The notes beneath the pieces are model-generated. The model was not told the DNA's origin, made no database searches, and was given only the letters and a program-made list of their open reading frames with translations. From NCBI RefSeq assembly GCF_900099835.1, contig NZ_FNKP01000002.1, positions 2,947,101 to 3,011,100 on the forward strand: a stretch of DNA of 64,000 nucleotides. The letters run 5' to 3'. This DNA is from Paraburkholderia fungorum (GTDB taxonomy: Bacteria; Pseudomonadota; Gammaproteobacteria; Burkholderiales; Burkholderiaceae). Below are positions 1 through 9,465 of the stretch, one piece after another. Position numbers and translations under genes: made by a program. Within the stretch, counting starts at the first letter, position 1. Each line of letters starts with the position of its first letter.

Positions 1-327
1 GCGCAACTCGCGGACTTGCAGAATCACGGCGCGTTGATCGTCGGCGAATTCACGCCGTATCGCGAGGATTTTCCGTTCGTCGCGCCGTCGTTGCGTTTCA
101 ATTTCGACGGACACGACGTGGTCGAATCCACGCCCGCGAATCCGGCCGGCGACCCGCGCCGCTTGCTGACGTGGCTCGTCAATCACGCGACATCGCGCGG
201 CATTGCGGTGACGCCGGAGACGATCGTCACCGCCGGCTCCTACACCGGCATGTTCTTCCCGCGCCACGCGGGCACCGCCAGCGGACGCATCGAAGGACTC
301 GCGCCGGTGAGCGTCACGCTGTACTAG
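1..327 (+). CDS. 2-keto-4-pentenoate hydratase-like protein (C-terminal part)
   Basis: The open frame runs in from the left edge, so only the last 108 residues are visible. The end resembles the hydratase/decarboxylase branch of the fumarylacetoacetate hydrolase fold: a QNHG stretch early, then a conserved-looking TAGSYTGMFFPRHAG segment where these enzymes carry their GS(L/Y)TG loop, then a short C-terminal strand ending SVTLY. Such enzymes hydrate 2-oxo-pentenoates in meta-cleavage pathways of aromatics. It lies 46 bp upstream of the FAD/Fe-S dehydrogenase on the same strand and may share a transcript with it. The exact substrate cannot be told from this fragment. Confidence 0.72.
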   Translation, partial: AQLADLQNHGALIVGEFTPYREDFPFVAPSLRFNFDGHDVVESTPANPAGDPRRLLTWLVNHATSRGIAVTPETIVTAGSYTGMFFPRHAGTASGRIEGLAPVSVTLY

Positions 328-373
328 CTGCGCGCTGCCTGACGCCACGCAGCCTTTTCCAAAGGGCGACGAT

Positions 374-3300
374 ATGACGAACCCCACCTCCGCTTTACTC
401 GTCAAGCCGATCCATCTGGTCCCTTCCAGTGCGCGTCTGACGAGTCCGCTCGCGCAGCACCTGCGCAAATCGCTGCGCGGCGACGTGCTGTTCGACGCGG
501 CCAGTCGCGGCCGCTATTCGACCGATGCGTCGATCTATCAGATCACGCCGGTCGGCATCGTGGTGCCGCGCGATCAGGACGATCTGCGCGTCGCGCTGGA
601 GATCGCTCGCAGCGAAAAGGTGCCGCTGCTCGCGCGCGGCGCGGGGACGAGCCAGTGCGGTCAGACCGTCGGCGAAGCGCTGGTGATCGACACGAGCAAA
701 TGGCTGAACAACGTCGTCGCTTTCGACGCCGACGCGGGCACCGTGACGGTCGAGCCGGGCGTCGTGCTGGATCATCTGAATGCGTGGCTGAAGCCGCACG
801 GGCTGTGGTTTCCGGTGGATGTATCGACGGCGGCGCAGTGCACGATCGGCGGCATGGCCGGCAATAACTCGTGCGGTTCGCGTTCGATCGAATACGGCAA
901 CATGGTGCACAACGTCGACGCGATCGATGCAATTCTCGCCGACGGCAGCGAAGCGCATTTCGCGTCGTTGCGCGACGCGCCGCAAGGCGAGCGCTTGCAG
1001 CAGATACTCGCGGGCGTCGCGCAAATCGCGCAGCGTGAGCGCGACGAAATCATCGAGCGCGTGCCGAAGGTTTTGCGCCGCGTGGCGGGCTACAACATCG
1101 ACCTGTTCGAGTGCCAGAATCCGCGCGCTTATACCGACGACGGCCACGCGAATCTCGCGCATCTGCTGGTCGGCTCGGAAGGGACGCTTGCGTTCAGCCG
1201 TCAACTGACGCTGAAGCTCGCGCCGCTGCCCGCGCATAAAACGCTGGGCGTGGTCAACTTTCCGACCTTCCGGCAGTCGATGGCGTTGACCCAGCACATC
1301 GTCAAACTGAAGCCGGTGGCGGTGGAACTGGTCGATCGCACGATGATCGATCTCGCGATGAGCAACCCTGCGTTTCGTCCGGTAATCGGAAAGGCGCTGG
1401 TCGGCGAGCCGCAAGCGATTCTGCTGGTCGAATTCGCGGGCGAGAACCGCGATGCGCAGCTTGCGTCGCTCAAACAACTGACGGAATTGATGGCCGATCT
1501 CGGCCTGCCCGATTCGGTCGTCGAAATGCCGGACGCGGGCGAACAGAAGGCGTTGTGGGAGGTCCGCAAAGCCGGGCTGAACATCATGATGAGCATGAAG
1601 GGCGACGGCAAGCCGGTGTCCTTCATCGAGGATTGCGCGGTCCCGCTCGAGCATCTCGCCGATTACACGAGCCGCCTGACCGAGGTGTTCCATCGGCACG
1701 GCACCGAGGGCACGTGGTACGCGCATGCAAGCGTCGGCACGCTGCACGTACGGCCGATTCTCGACATGCGCCGCGACGGCGCGATCAAAATGCGCGCTAT
1801 CGCCGACGAAGCCGCGGCACTCGTGCGCGAATACAAAGGCGCGTATTCGGGCGAACATGGCGACGGCCTGTGCCGCGGCGAATGGGTCGCGTGGCAATAC
1901 GGACCCAGGCTGAACCAGGCGTTCAGCGAGATCAAGGCGCTGTTCGATCCGGATAACCGCTTCAATCCCGACAAGATCGTGCGTCCGCCGAAAATGGACG
2001 ATGCGCGCAATTTCCGTTTTCCGCCGGGCTATCAGGAACGCCGGATTGAAACGGCGCTCGACTGGTCGGCGTGGAATGTGGAACGCGATCCGCTGACTGG
2101 CGCAGAGACTCAGCCGGGGAGCGGTAACGATCTGTCCGGCGGTCTCGCGAAGGCCGTCGAGATGTGCAATAACAACGGCCATTGCCGCAAGTTCGATGCA
2201 GGCACGATGTGCCCGAGTTATCGCGTGACGAAGGACGAACAGCACGTCACGCGTGGGCGCGCGAACACGTTGCGTCTCGCGATTTCGGGTCAACTCGGCG
2301 AAGCAGGACTCGCCAGCGACGACGTGAAAGACACGCTCGATCTCTGCGTATCGTGCAAGGGCTGCAAGCGCGATTGCCCGACCGGCGTCGACATGGCGAA
2401 GTTCAAGATCGAAGCGCGGGCGGCGCGTGTGAAGGTGCAGGGTTTGAGTCTGCGGGACAGGCTGGTCGCGTTCATGCCTCGTTATGCCGGTACCGCGAGC
2501 CGTGTGCCCGCGCTGATGGCGCTGGCGGACAACGTGCCGGTGTTGTCGGCGTGGTTCAAGCGTTCGGTAGGTTTCGCGCCTGAGCGGAGTTTGCCGCGCT
2601 TTACCAAGTCGTTTTTGTCGAACGCGGCGAAGCTAAAGAATCCGCGGGATGGCGCTTTAAAAGAAGTGCTGCTGTTCGTCGATACGTTCAACAATCACAT
2701 GGAACCCGATAACGCGCGCGCCGCGCAGCAGGTGCTCGAAGCCGCCGGATACACGGTGCATTTCAACATGCGCCAGGGCGAGCGTCCGGTGTGCTGCGGG
2801 CGCACGTTCCTCGCGGCCGGTCTGGTCGATCAGGCGAAGCAGGAAGCGCGGCGCATGCTCGATCTGTTCAGGCCGTACGTGGAGCGTGGCGTGCCGGTTG
2901 TCGGTCTGGAACCGTCGTGCCTGCTGTCGTTGCGCGACGAGTTTCTGCATTACGGTTTCGGCGACGAAGCGCAGCGGCTTTCGCAGCACGCGTTTCTGTT
3001 CGAAGAGTTTCTGGTGCGCGAGGAAAAGGCGGGACGTATGAAGCTCGCGCTGAAGCCGCTGAGCAAGAAGCAGGCGCTCGTTCATGGCCACTGTCATCAG
3101 AAAGCGTTCGACGCGTTTACGCCTGTCCAGACCGTGCTGAAATGGATTCCTGAGTTGAAGGTGTCGACGGTGGAGTCGTCGTGCTGCGGAATGGCCGGCA
3201 GTTTCGGTTACGAAGCCGAGCATTACGCGACTTCGCGTGCCATGGCCGAGTTGTCGCTACTGCCCGCCGTGCGCAAGATGGACGGCGACATGCTGATGGT

Positions 3301-3394
3301 TGCCGACGGCACGAGTTGCCGCCATCAGATTCACGACGGCGCGGGTGTCGAAGCGATTCACGTCGCGCGCGTGCTGGCGATGGCGCTGCAATAA
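374..3394 (+). CDS. FAD-binding and Fe-S D-2-hydroxyacid dehydrogenase (YdiJ-like)
   Basis: This 1006-residue protein has the layout of YdiJ, an enzyme reported to oxidise D-2-hydroxyglutarate. The N-terminal half is a FAD-binding PCMH domain, with GAGTSQCGQ and an NNSCGSRSIEYG stretch, and an FAD-oxidase C domain (SGEHGDGLCRGEW). The second half carries ferredoxin-like cysteines (CVSCKGCKRDCP) and two CCG-type cysteine-rich motifs (CCGRTF, CCGMAGSF) with HGHCHQKA between them. The length matches the family (about 1000 residues). It probably feeds electrons to the respiratory chain. Glycolate and D-lactate dehydrogenases share the domains, but usually as separate or shorter proteins. It converges on the AraC gene with only 6 bp between the stops. 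Confidence 0.88.
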   Translation: MTNPTSALLVKPIHLVPSSARLTSPLAQHLRKSLRGDVLFDAASRGRYSTDASIYQITPVGIVVPRDQDDLRVALEIARSEKVPLLARGAGTSQCGQTVGEALVIDTSKWLNNVVAFDADAGTVTVEPGVVLDHLNAWLKPHGLWFPVDVSTAAQCTIGGMAGNNSCGSRSIEYGNMVHNVDAIDAILADGSEAHFASLRDAPQGERLQQILAGVAQIAQRERDEIIERVPKVLRRVAGYNIDLFECQNPRAYTDDGHANLAHLLVGSEGTLAFSRQLTLKLAPLPAHKTLGVVNFPTFRQSMALTQHIVKLKPVAVELVDRTMIDLAMSNPAFRPVIGKALVGEPQAILLVEFAGENRDAQLASLKQLTELMADLGLPDSVVEMPDAGEQKALWEVRKAGLNIMMSMKGDGKPVSFIEDCAVPLEHLADYTSRLTEVFHRHGTEGTWYAHASVGTLHVRPILDMRRDGAIKMRAIADEAAALVREYKGAYSGEHGDGLCRGEWVAWQYGPRLNQAFSEIKALFDPDNRFNPDKIVRPPKMDDARNFRFPPGYQERRIETALDWSAWNVERDPLTGAETQPGSGNDLSGGLAKAVEMCNNNGHCRKFDAGTMCPSYRVTKDEQHVTRGRANTLRLAISGQLGEAGLASDDVKDTLDLCVSCKGCKRDCPTGVDMAKFKIEARAARVKVQGLSLRDRLVAFMPRYAGTASRVPALMALADNVPVLSAWFKRSVGFAPERSLPRFTKSFLSNAAKLKNPRDGALKEVLLFVDTFNNHMEPDNARAAQQVLEAAGYTVHFNMRQGERPVCCGRTFLAAGLVDQAKQEARRMLDLFRPYVERGVPVVGLEPSCLLSLRDEFLHYGFGDEAQRLSQHAFLFEEFLVREEKAGRMKLALKPLSKKQALVHGHCHQKAFDAFTPVQTVLKWIPELKVSTVESSCCGMAGSFGYEAEHYATSRAMAELSLLPAVRKMDGDMLMVADGTSCRHQIHDGAGVEAIHVARVLAMALQ

Positions 3395-3400
3395 CGGCGC

Positions 3401-4321
3401 TTAAACGCCGAGAATCTGCCGGTAAGCATTCGGCGCGACGCCGACATTCTCGCGAAAGCGATGGCTGAAGTGGCTGGCGTTCGCATAGCCGCATTGCTCG
3501 GCGACCTGCGCGAGCGGCATCGACGTGGTGCGCAACAACGTGCGAGCGCGTTCGATCCGCTGTTGCGCGATCCACGCGGCAGGCGGCAATCCGAACGACG
3601 CGTGGAACATCCGCGCGAGATGAAACTCCGACAGCGACGCGACGCCGGCAAGCTCGCCGAGCGTGAGCGTTTGCGACAGATGGCTGTCGATATAGTCCCG
3701 CAGACGCCGCCGCGTCGCGACCGACAAGCCGCCCTTGAACGACGTGTCGGTGCGACGCACGCCTTGCGCGCGCAGCAGCAGACTCAGCACGTCGTGCGCG
3801 GTTTCGTTGGTGCGCAGCAGGCCGTCAGGCGTCTCCCAGTCTTCGTTCACCAATGACTGGCACAAGCTGGCGATACGCGGATCTTCGAAATACGTGCGGT
3901 CGGCGAGCGTCAGTTCGCGCGGCTCCTGGTCGAGCTCCTGAACCGCACGCTGCGTGAAGTGCTCGGGCAGAAAGTACAGATGCATGAAGTGCATGTGACC
4001 GCGCACCCACCAGCGCGATTCGTGCTCGCCCGGCAGCGCGCACAACCGCGACGGCGCGCCGTAATGGCCCGGCATTTTCTGACGCTCGGTGCGATAGCCG
4101 CCATCCAGATAGCACGACAGCGTGTGATGGCCAGGGCGCTCGTAGATGGTTTCAGCTTCCTCGGTATCGCGTGTCCACTGCGCGATGGCGAGCCGGTCGC
4201 CGAGCCACGCGAAGCGGTGCAACTGAGCGTCGGCGCTGCCCAGCGTGTGACAGACCGACTGAAGGCCGAACGGCGTTTCGGTAGGGTTCAACATCGCGGG
4301 GACGGGCGGAGTGGCGTTCAC
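3401..4321 (-). CDS. AraC-family transcriptional regulator
   Basis: The C-terminal third is a clear AraC/XylS double helix-turn-helix (RLRDYIDSHLSQTLTLGELA, then SHFSHRFRENVGVAPNAYR). The N-terminal part looks like a cupin-type sensing domain. The frame opens with GTG at 4321; an ATG nine codons in (4294) is an alternative, and neither has a good Shine-Dalgarno sequence. It is divergent from the DMT exporter, with 158 bp between starts, so control of that exporter is the simplest guess. The effector is unknown. Confidence 0.85.
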   Translation of the reverse strand: MNATPPVPAMLNPTETPFGLQSVCHTLGSADAQLHRFAWLGDRLAIAQWTRDTEEAETIYERPGHHTLSCYLDGGYRTERQKMPGHYGAPSRLCALPGEHESRWWVRGHMHFMHLYFLPEHFTQRAVQELDQEPRELTLADRTYFEDPRIASLCQSLVNEDWETPDGLLRTNETAHDVLSLLLRAQGVRRTDTSFKGGLSVATRRRLRDYIDSHLSQTLTLGELAGVASLSEFHLARMFHASFGLPPAAWIAQQRIERARTLLRTTSMPLAQVAEQCGYANASHFSHRFRENVGVAPNAYRQILGV

Positions 4322-4479
4322 GGAAAACGGGGAAGCAACGTTGGGTGGCTCGAATATCGCAAGTATACGGGGTGCCTGAAGACCCCGCTCGTCACGGCGA
4401 AAAAGTGCGCAATCCTGGACAAGTGCGGCGGCGCGCGTTGTCGCATAGTCGGACTCCCGTATTCGCTTGCAGGCTTGCC

Positions 4480-5382
4480 ATGAATCTCGCGCTTTATGCC
4501 GTCACCGTTCTGATCTGGGGCACCACCTGGCTCGCGATCAAATGGCAACTCGGCTCCGTGCCGCCGCCGGTGTCGATTGCGTGGCGCTTCTGGATTGCGG
4601 CGCTGGTGCTGTTCGCGCTGCTGCGCATCATGCGCCGGCCGATCTGGCCGCCGCGAGCCGCCTGGCGATATCTGGCCGCGCAAGGTTTCACGCTGTTCTG
4701 CCTGAACTTCCTGTGCTTTTACTACGCCGAACAGACCGTACCGAGCGGCCTGGTGGCCGTAGTGTTTTCCATCGCGCCGCTGTTGAATTCGATCAACGGA
4801 CGGATCTTCATGGGCCGTCCATTGCAGCCGACGGCGATCGCTGGCGCCATGCTCGGCCTCGTCGGCATCCTGTGTCTGTTCGTTCAGCAGATGGCAGGGC
4901 ACCTCGGCGATCGCGCGGAATTGATCGGCCTTGGCATCGCGTTTCTCGGCACCCTGTGCTTCTCGACCGGCAGCCTGCTGTCGAGCCGCATGCAATCGAT
5001 GGGCTTGCATCCGTTCGCAACCAACAGCTGGGCGATGCTGATCGGCGCGAGCATCCTGACGGTGGGCAGCGCGCTCGGCGGCCTGTCGTTCGCGGTGGAG
5101 CCTTCCGCGCGGTATCTCGGCGCACTCGCTTACCTCGCGATCTTCGGCTCGGTGATCGGTTTTACCGCGTACCTGATGCTGGTCGGACGCATGGGACCGG
5201 AGCGCGCCGCTTACTGCACGGTGCTGTTTCCGATTGTGGCGCTGGCGGCATCGACGGTATTCGAGGGGTATCGCTGGTCCGCGCTGGCAGTAGTCGGCTT
5301 GCTGCTGGTGGTGGCCGGCAACCTGGTCGCGTTCGATTTGACCAAACGTATTTTCGTGCGGCGTTCGCCTGCACGCTCCTGA
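4480..5382 (+). CDS. EamA/DMT-family exporter
   Basis: A 300-residue, very hydrophobic protein with about ten membrane segments and two EamA repeats. It opens MNLALYAVTVLIWGTTWLAI, typical of the drug/metabolite transporter family, which exports amino acids and other small metabolites. The open frame extends upstream to 4345, but that extension is polar and unlike the family, so I place the start at the ATG at 4480. It is divergent from the AraC regulator. The substrate is not readable from sequence. Confidence 0.86.
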   Translation: MNLALYAVTVLIWGTTWLAIKWQLGSVPPPVSIAWRFWIAALVLFALLRIMRRPIWPPRAAWRYLAAQGFTLFCLNFLCFYYAEQTVPSGLVAVVFSIAPLLNSINGRIFMGRPLQPTAIAGAMLGLVGILCLFVQQMAGHLGDRAELIGLGIAFLGTLCFSTGSLLSSRMQSMGLHPFATNSWAMLIGASILTVGSALGGLSFAVEPSARYLGALAYLAIFGSVIGFTAYLMLVGRMGPERAAYCTVLFPIVALAASTVFEGYRWSALAVVGLLLVVAGNLVAFDLTKRIFVRRSPARS

Positions 5383-5436
5383 TCGATCGCACGCGCGCGA
5401 CGCGTGTGCGATCTTCGCAACTCACTCCCGAGGCCA

Positions 5437-5458
5437 CGCAAGGTGAGCCTTTTCGGGA
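5437..5458 (-). repeat. Dispersed short repeat, copy A
   Basis: On the minus strand this reads TCCCGAAAA, GG, CTCACCTT, GCG. It resembles the two copies at 29.3 and 29.7 kb and lies in the leader of the ABC operon. Confidence 0.4.
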
Positions 5459-5555
5459 GACGCGACAGCGCTTGAAAAAATTACCGGCGAGCTTTGACGG
5501 AAGGCGGGCACTTTTGCTGCGCCTGCCCAAACTCGCCGCGGATTTTTGACGTGGG

Positions 5556-5584
5556 TAGACGAAATTACCTCACGGTCTTATACT
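5556..5584 (+). promoter_or_regulatory. Candidate sigma-70 promoter of the ABC operon
   Basis: TAGACG (5556-5561), 17 bases, then TATACT (5579-5584): four of six and five of six matches to the consensus, with ideal spacing. It faces the permease 396 bases downstream. Osmoprotectant operons of this type often use the stress sigma factor in other bacteria, which I cannot test here. Confidence 0.45.
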
Positions 5585-5979
5585 GCCCCTCGTCCTAACC
5601 GCGAAATCGCAGCTAAATAAGCTAAGTTAGAAGGGGTTGGATGCAAACTGCGCGCATATTGTCGCCAGTTTGAATTCGCTTCAATGCCGGCCAAAACCGG
5701 TTTCCCAATGGCCGTTCGACGGCCGCCGGACGCGTGCGCTAGCGCCGTTGTCCACCTTCTCGATGGATCTGGCACCGGTTTTGCTAACTGGTAAGCCACC
5801 GAGGGGCAAAAGCACCGCATCGCTCAATCCCCTCGCGCCGGGCAGAAAACACACCCCGGCATCACTCGGTTCACCTCGCGGCACCTGCCGCGTCTCGAAC
5901 TTCCCATTCGCAGCGTCGTCACGACGCCTGTGCGGCGCGGCCGTTTTCGCGCGTCGCTCGAACCAGGAGGCGCCTCTTC

Positions 5980-6696
5980 ATGATTCAACGTCCTGCCAGA
6001 CTAATCGGCAGTCTTGTAGCCATCGGCATCGTCATCGCATTGCTGTGCCGTGCGATCGACCCCAGCGCCTTGCATCAGTACGCGCCCGATCTGGTCTACT
6101 ACACGAAACGGCATCTGCTGCTGGTCGGCTATTCGATGGCGGCCGCGCTGCTCGTCGGCATTCCTGCGGGAGTTCTGCTGAGCCGCCCGTCGTTCGCGCG
6201 TCACGCCGAGCGGTTCATGCAGATCTTCAACATCGGCAATACGATTCCTTCGCTCGCCGTTCTCGCGATTGCGCTCGGTATCTTCGGTATCGGCGATATT
6301 CCGGCGTTGGTCGCTCTATTCCTCGCTTCGCTGCTGCCCATCACGCGTAATGCGTACGAGGGCATGAAAAACGTCTCGCCCGCGCTGCGTGAAGCGGCGC
6401 GCGGTCTCGGCATGACCGGCTGGCAGTCGTTGGTGCGCGTCGAGTTGCCGAATGCTATGCCGATCATCATCGGCGGCGTGCGCACCGCGCTCGCGATCAA
6501 CGTGGGCAGTGCGCCGCTCGCGTATCTGATCGGCGCGGACAGTCTCGGCACGCTGATCTTCCCCGGTATTTATCTGAACAATCAGCAGCAACTGTTGCTC
6601 GGCGCGGCGGCGACCGCGATTCTCGCGCTGGTGCTCGACGCCATCGTCTCCAACGGCAGCCGCTACCTGCTCGCACGACGCGGGGTGACGGCATGA
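5980..6696 (+). CDS. Glycine betaine/choline-type ABC transporter permease
   Basis: A 238-residue permease of the OpuC/YehW type. It has about six membrane segments and the cytoplasmic coupling-loop region EAARGLGMTGWQSLVRVELPNAMPIIIGG typical of these proteins. It starts at ATG 5980, 9 bases after a full AGGAGG. It is the first gene of a four-gene operon that also encodes a binding protein, a second permease and an ATPase. The two permeases should form the membrane channel as a heterodimer. Confidence 0.88.
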   Translation: MIQRPARLIGSLVAIGIVIALLCRAIDPSALHQYAPDLVYYTKRHLLLVGYSMAAALLVGIPAGVLLSRPSFARHAERFMQIFNIGNTIPSLAVLAIALGIFGIGDIPALVALFLASLLPITRNAYEGMKNVSPALREAARGLGMTGWQSLVRVELPNAMPIIIGGVRTALAINVGSAPLAYLIGADSLGTLIFPGIYLNNQQQLLLGAAATAILALVLDAIVSNGSRYLLARRGVTA

Positions 6697-7589
6697 TGAA
6701 TCTGCTAAAACGGGTCCGCTGGCTTACAGCAGGCGCGATGCTGCTGACGAGCCTTCATGCAAGTGCGGCCACGCTCGTGCTGGGTGGAAAAAATTTCACC
6801 GAGCAGTACGTTCTTACCGAAATCACCGCGCAATACCTGCGTTCGAAGGGCTACACGATCGACGCGCGCACGGGTCTCGGCAGCACGCTGCTACGGAGTG
6901 CGCAGGAAAACGGTCAGGTTGATCTGGTGTGGGAATACACCGGCACGGCTGCAATCGTCTACAACAAGATCACCGAGAAGCTCGATCCGAAGACGATGTA
7001 CGAGCGCGTGAAGGAACTCGACGCGAAACGCGGCCTTGTGTGGCTCGACGCGTCGCCGTTGAACAATACGTACGCGCTCGGCCTGCCGCAGGAAGAAGCG
7101 CAAAAAACCGGCATTCGCACGATTTCGCAACTCGCCGCGAAGCTCGCTGCGGAGCCGCATAAGAAGCACGTGTTCGCAATGGATGCGGAGTTCGCGAATC
7201 GTCCGGATGGTTTGAAGCCGCTCGAAGCCGCGTACGGCATGCAGTTCAGCCGCGCGGAAACGCGTCAGATGGACCCCGGCCTCGTGTACACCGCGCTGCA
7301 TAACAACCAGGTGCCGATCGGCCTGATCTACACGACGGACGGCCGCGTGAAGGGCTTCAACATCATGCCGCTCGAAGACGACCGTCACTACTTCCCCGCG
7401 TACAACGCGACGCCGGTGGTGCGTAAGGTCACGCTCGACCAGAACCCGCAACTCGCGACGCAGTTGAATGCGCTATCTGCCGCGCTAAACAACGACATCA
7501 TGCTGGAGATGAACAAGCAGGTCGACGTCGACGGTAAGGCGGTGCATGAAGTCGCGGCGGAATTTTTGCGCACGCACAAGCTGCCCTGA
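6693..7589 (+). CDS. OsmF/OpuCC-type substrate-binding protein
   Basis: A 298-residue periplasmic binding protein of the OpuAC family. A signal peptide ends near SLHASA-ATLVLGG, and the mature protein opens with GGKNFTEQYVLTEI, the signature of quaternary-amine binding proteins (osmoprotectant or choline family). There is no lipobox, as expected for a soluble Gram-negative protein. Its ATG overlaps the stop of the preceding permease (ATGA), which indicates translational coupling. Ligand candidates are glycine betaine, choline and related compounds; the close E. coli relative is a low-affinity betaine system. Confidence 0.88.
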   Translation: MMNLLKRVRWLTAGAMLLTSLHASAATLVLGGKNFTEQYVLTEITAQYLRSKGYTIDARTGLGSTLLRSAQENGQVDLVWEYTGTAAIVYNKITEKLDPKTMYERVKELDAKRGLVWLDASPLNNTYALGLPQEEAQKTGIRTISQLAAKLAAEPHKKHVFAMDAEFANRPDGLKPLEAAYGMQFSRAETRQMDPGLVYTALHNNQVPIGLIYTTDGRVKGFNIMPLEDDRHYFPAYNATPVVRKVTLDQNPQLATQLNALSAALNNDIMLEMNKQVDVDGKAVHEVAAEFLRTHKLP

Positions 7590-7603
7590 GCGGAGACCTA
7601 TTT

Positions 7604-8257
7604 ATGACTGTATTCGACTATCTGTCGGCCAACTGGCCTGAACTGCTGCAACTCACCGCGCAACACGTGTGGCTGGTGGGGATTGCGGTGGGATGCGCGA
7701 TTATCGTCGGCGTTCCGTTGGGGATCCTGATCAATCGCCATGAATGGCTAGCCGCGCCGCTGCTGAGCGTGGCGACCGTGGTGCTGACGCTGCCGTCCAT
7801 CGCGCTGTTCGGTCTGATGATTCCGGTGTTCTCGCGCTTCGGCCAGGGCATCGGCGCAGTGCCGGCGATCACTGCCGTGTTCCTCTATTCGTTGCTGCCG
7901 ATCATGCGCAACACCTACCTCGCGCTGCGCAACGTCGACGCCGGCATCAAGGAAGCGGGTATCGGCATCGGCATGACGGTCTGGCAACGGCTACGCCTCG
8001 TCGATTTGCCGCTCGCGGTGCCGGTAATTCTCGGCGGCGTGCGCACGGCCGTCGTGATGAACATCGGCGTGATGACGATTGCCGCCGTGATCGGCGCGGG
8101 GGGACTCGGCACGCTGATCATCCGCGCAATCGGCCAGAGCAACATGATGAAACTACTGGTGGGCGCCGTGCTCGTGAGTCTGCTCGCGATCGTCGCCGAC
8201 CTGCTGCTGCAGGCTTTGCAACGCCTGCTGACACCGAAGGGAGTACAAAAGACATGA
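7604..8257 (+). CDS. Second ABC permease of the osmoprotectant system
   Basis: A 217-residue membrane protein with the same coupling region as the first permease (EAGIGIGMTVWQRLRLVDLPLAVPVILGG), so the two are paralogues. It follows the binding-protein stop by 14 bases, with GGAGA before the ATG, and its stop overlaps the ATPase start (ATGA). It resembles the YehY/OpuCD type. Confidence 0.87.
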   Translation: MTVFDYLSANWPELLQLTAQHVWLVGIAVGCAIIVGVPLGILINRHEWLAAPLLSVATVVLTLPSIALFGLMIPVFSRFGQGIGAVPAITAVFLYSLLPIMRNTYLALRNVDAGIKEAGIGIGMTVWQRLRLVDLPLAVPVILGGVRTAVVMNIGVMTIAAVIGAGGLGTLIIRAIGQSNMMKLLVGAVLVSLLAIVADLLLQALQRLLTPKGVQKT

Positions 8258-9441
8258 TCGAACTCGACAAACTGACCAAGACATTCACGCAGAAGGACGG
8301 CCAGCAGGTAAAGGCAGTTGACTCGGTGAGCCTGACGGTGGGCGAAGGCGAAATCTGCGTATTTCTCGGGCCGTCGGGCTGCGGCAAGACCACCACGCTG
8401 AAGATGATCAACCGGTTGATCGAGCCGACGTCGGGCCGTGTGCTGATCGGCGGCGAGGATACGTCGGGCTTGAACGAAATTGAACTGCGCCGCCGTATCG
8501 GTTACGTGATTCAGCAGATCGGGCTGTTCCCGAACATGACGATCGAAGAGAACATCACGGTCGTGCCGCGTCTGCTCGGCTGGGACAAGAAGCGCTGCCG
8601 CGAACGCGCGACCGAACTGATGTCGATGGTTGCGCTCGATCCTAAGCAGTATCTGAAGCGTTATCCGCGCGAATTGTCGGGCGGGCAGCAGCAGCGTATC
8701 GGCGTGATTCGCGCGCTGGCCGCCGATCCGCCGGTGCTGCTGATGGACGAGCCGTTCGGCGCGGTCGATCCGATCAACCGCGAGTCGATCCAGAACGAGT
8801 TCTTCCAGATGCAGCGTCAGTTGAACAAGACGGTGATCATGGTGAGCCACGATATCGACGAGGCGATCAAACTCGGCGACCGCGTGGCAGTGTTCCGCCG
8901 TGGGCAACTGGTGCAATACGATCACCCGGATACGCTGCTCGCGCATCCGCACGACGAGTTTGTCGGCGCATTTGTCGGTCAGGACAGCACGTTGAAGCGC
9001 CTGTTGCTGGTGAAGGCTGGCGACGCTGCCACCCAACCGGAAACCGCGAGCGCCGATATGCCGGTGGCGAAGGCGTTCCAGATGATGGACGACAGCGACA
9101 ACCGCTACCTGACCATCGTCGACGACAACCGGCAGGCGCTCGGCTACGTGACGCGTCGTGCAGCGCGCGCGGGTCAGGGCGTGTGCGGCGACCATCTCAC
9201 GCCGTTCAAGGCGACGGTGAGCGCCGACGAGCATCTGCGGATCGTACTGTCGAAGATGTACCAGTTCAACTCGTCGTGGATGCCGGTGCTGGATAGCGAC
9301 GGCCGTTATGTCGGCGAAGTCACGCAGGATTCGATCGCGGACTATCTGAGTTCGGGTCGCTCGCGACGTCAGACGGGGCAGCCGGCGATCGTGTCGCCTG
9401 CGGTTGCTGCTGCTGAAGCTGCAGCCGCCGCGCATTCGTGA
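8254..9441 (+). CDS. ABC transporter ATPase with C-terminal CBS domains
   Basis: A 395-residue ATPase. Walker A is GPSGCGKTT, the signature is LSGGQQQR, Walker B is VLLMDEPFGAVDP, and the switch histidine lies in MVSHDIDEAI. A C-terminal part (about 260-370) carries two CBS-like repeats (LTIVDDNRQALGYV and WMPVLDSDGRYVGEV). In OpuA/OpuC-type transporters the CBS domains sense ionic strength or cyclic dinucleotides. The protein ends with an alanine-rich tail. It is the last gene of the operon and is followed by a strong hairpin. Confidence 0.9.
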   Translation: MIELDKLTKTFTQKDGQQVKAVDSVSLTVGEGEICVFLGPSGCGKTTTLKMINRLIEPTSGRVLIGGEDTSGLNEIELRRRIGYVIQQIGLFPNMTIEENITVVPRLLGWDKKRCRERATELMSMVALDPKQYLKRYPRELSGGQQQRIGVIRALAADPPVLLMDEPFGAVDPINRESIQNEFFQMQRQLNKTVIMVSHDIDEAIKLGDRVAVFRRGQLVQYDHPDTLLAHPHDEFVGAFVGQDSTLKRLLLVKAGDAATQPETASADMPVAKAFQMMDDSDNRYLTIVDDNRQALGYVTRRAARAGQGVCGDHLTPFKATVSADEHLRIVLSKMYQFNSSWMPVLDSDGRYVGEVTQDSIADYLSSGRSRRQTGQPAIVSPAVAAAEAAAAAHS

Positions 9442-9465
9442 TGCGCTGACGGCGGTCTGCAGGCC

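Larger units (their letters stand above)
5383..5979 (+). other. Long non-coding leader of the osmoprotectant ABC operon
   Basis: No convincing gene lies in these 597 bases. They hold a GC-rich imperfect hairpin just after the exporter stop (about 5383-5413), one copy of a short dispersed repeat (5437-5458), a candidate promoter (5556-5584) and then about 395 bases before the first permease. That leader has several local inverted repeats: CAAACTG paired with CAGTTTG near 5644-5673, and GGCCGT-TCG-ACGGCC near 5708-5722. The Shine-Dalgarno AGGAGG (5965-5970) lies in the palindrome GAGGCGCCTC (5967-5976). An open frame starting at 5637 crosses into the permease in another frame and looks like chance. 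Confidence 0.5.

Noticed and set aside
395..2293. 632-codon leftward open frame opposite the FAD/Fe-S dehydrogenase
   Set aside because: It is the antisense shadow of a clear gene in GC-rich DNA, rich in R, H and A, without family features or a ribosome-binding site.
5637..6350. 237-codon rightward frame before and into the first permease
   Set aside because: Crosses into the permease gene in another frame; no domain and no site.
7915..9435. 506-codon leftward frame opposite the ABC ATPase
   Set aside because: Shadow of a well-supported gene; R/H-rich composition and no domains.
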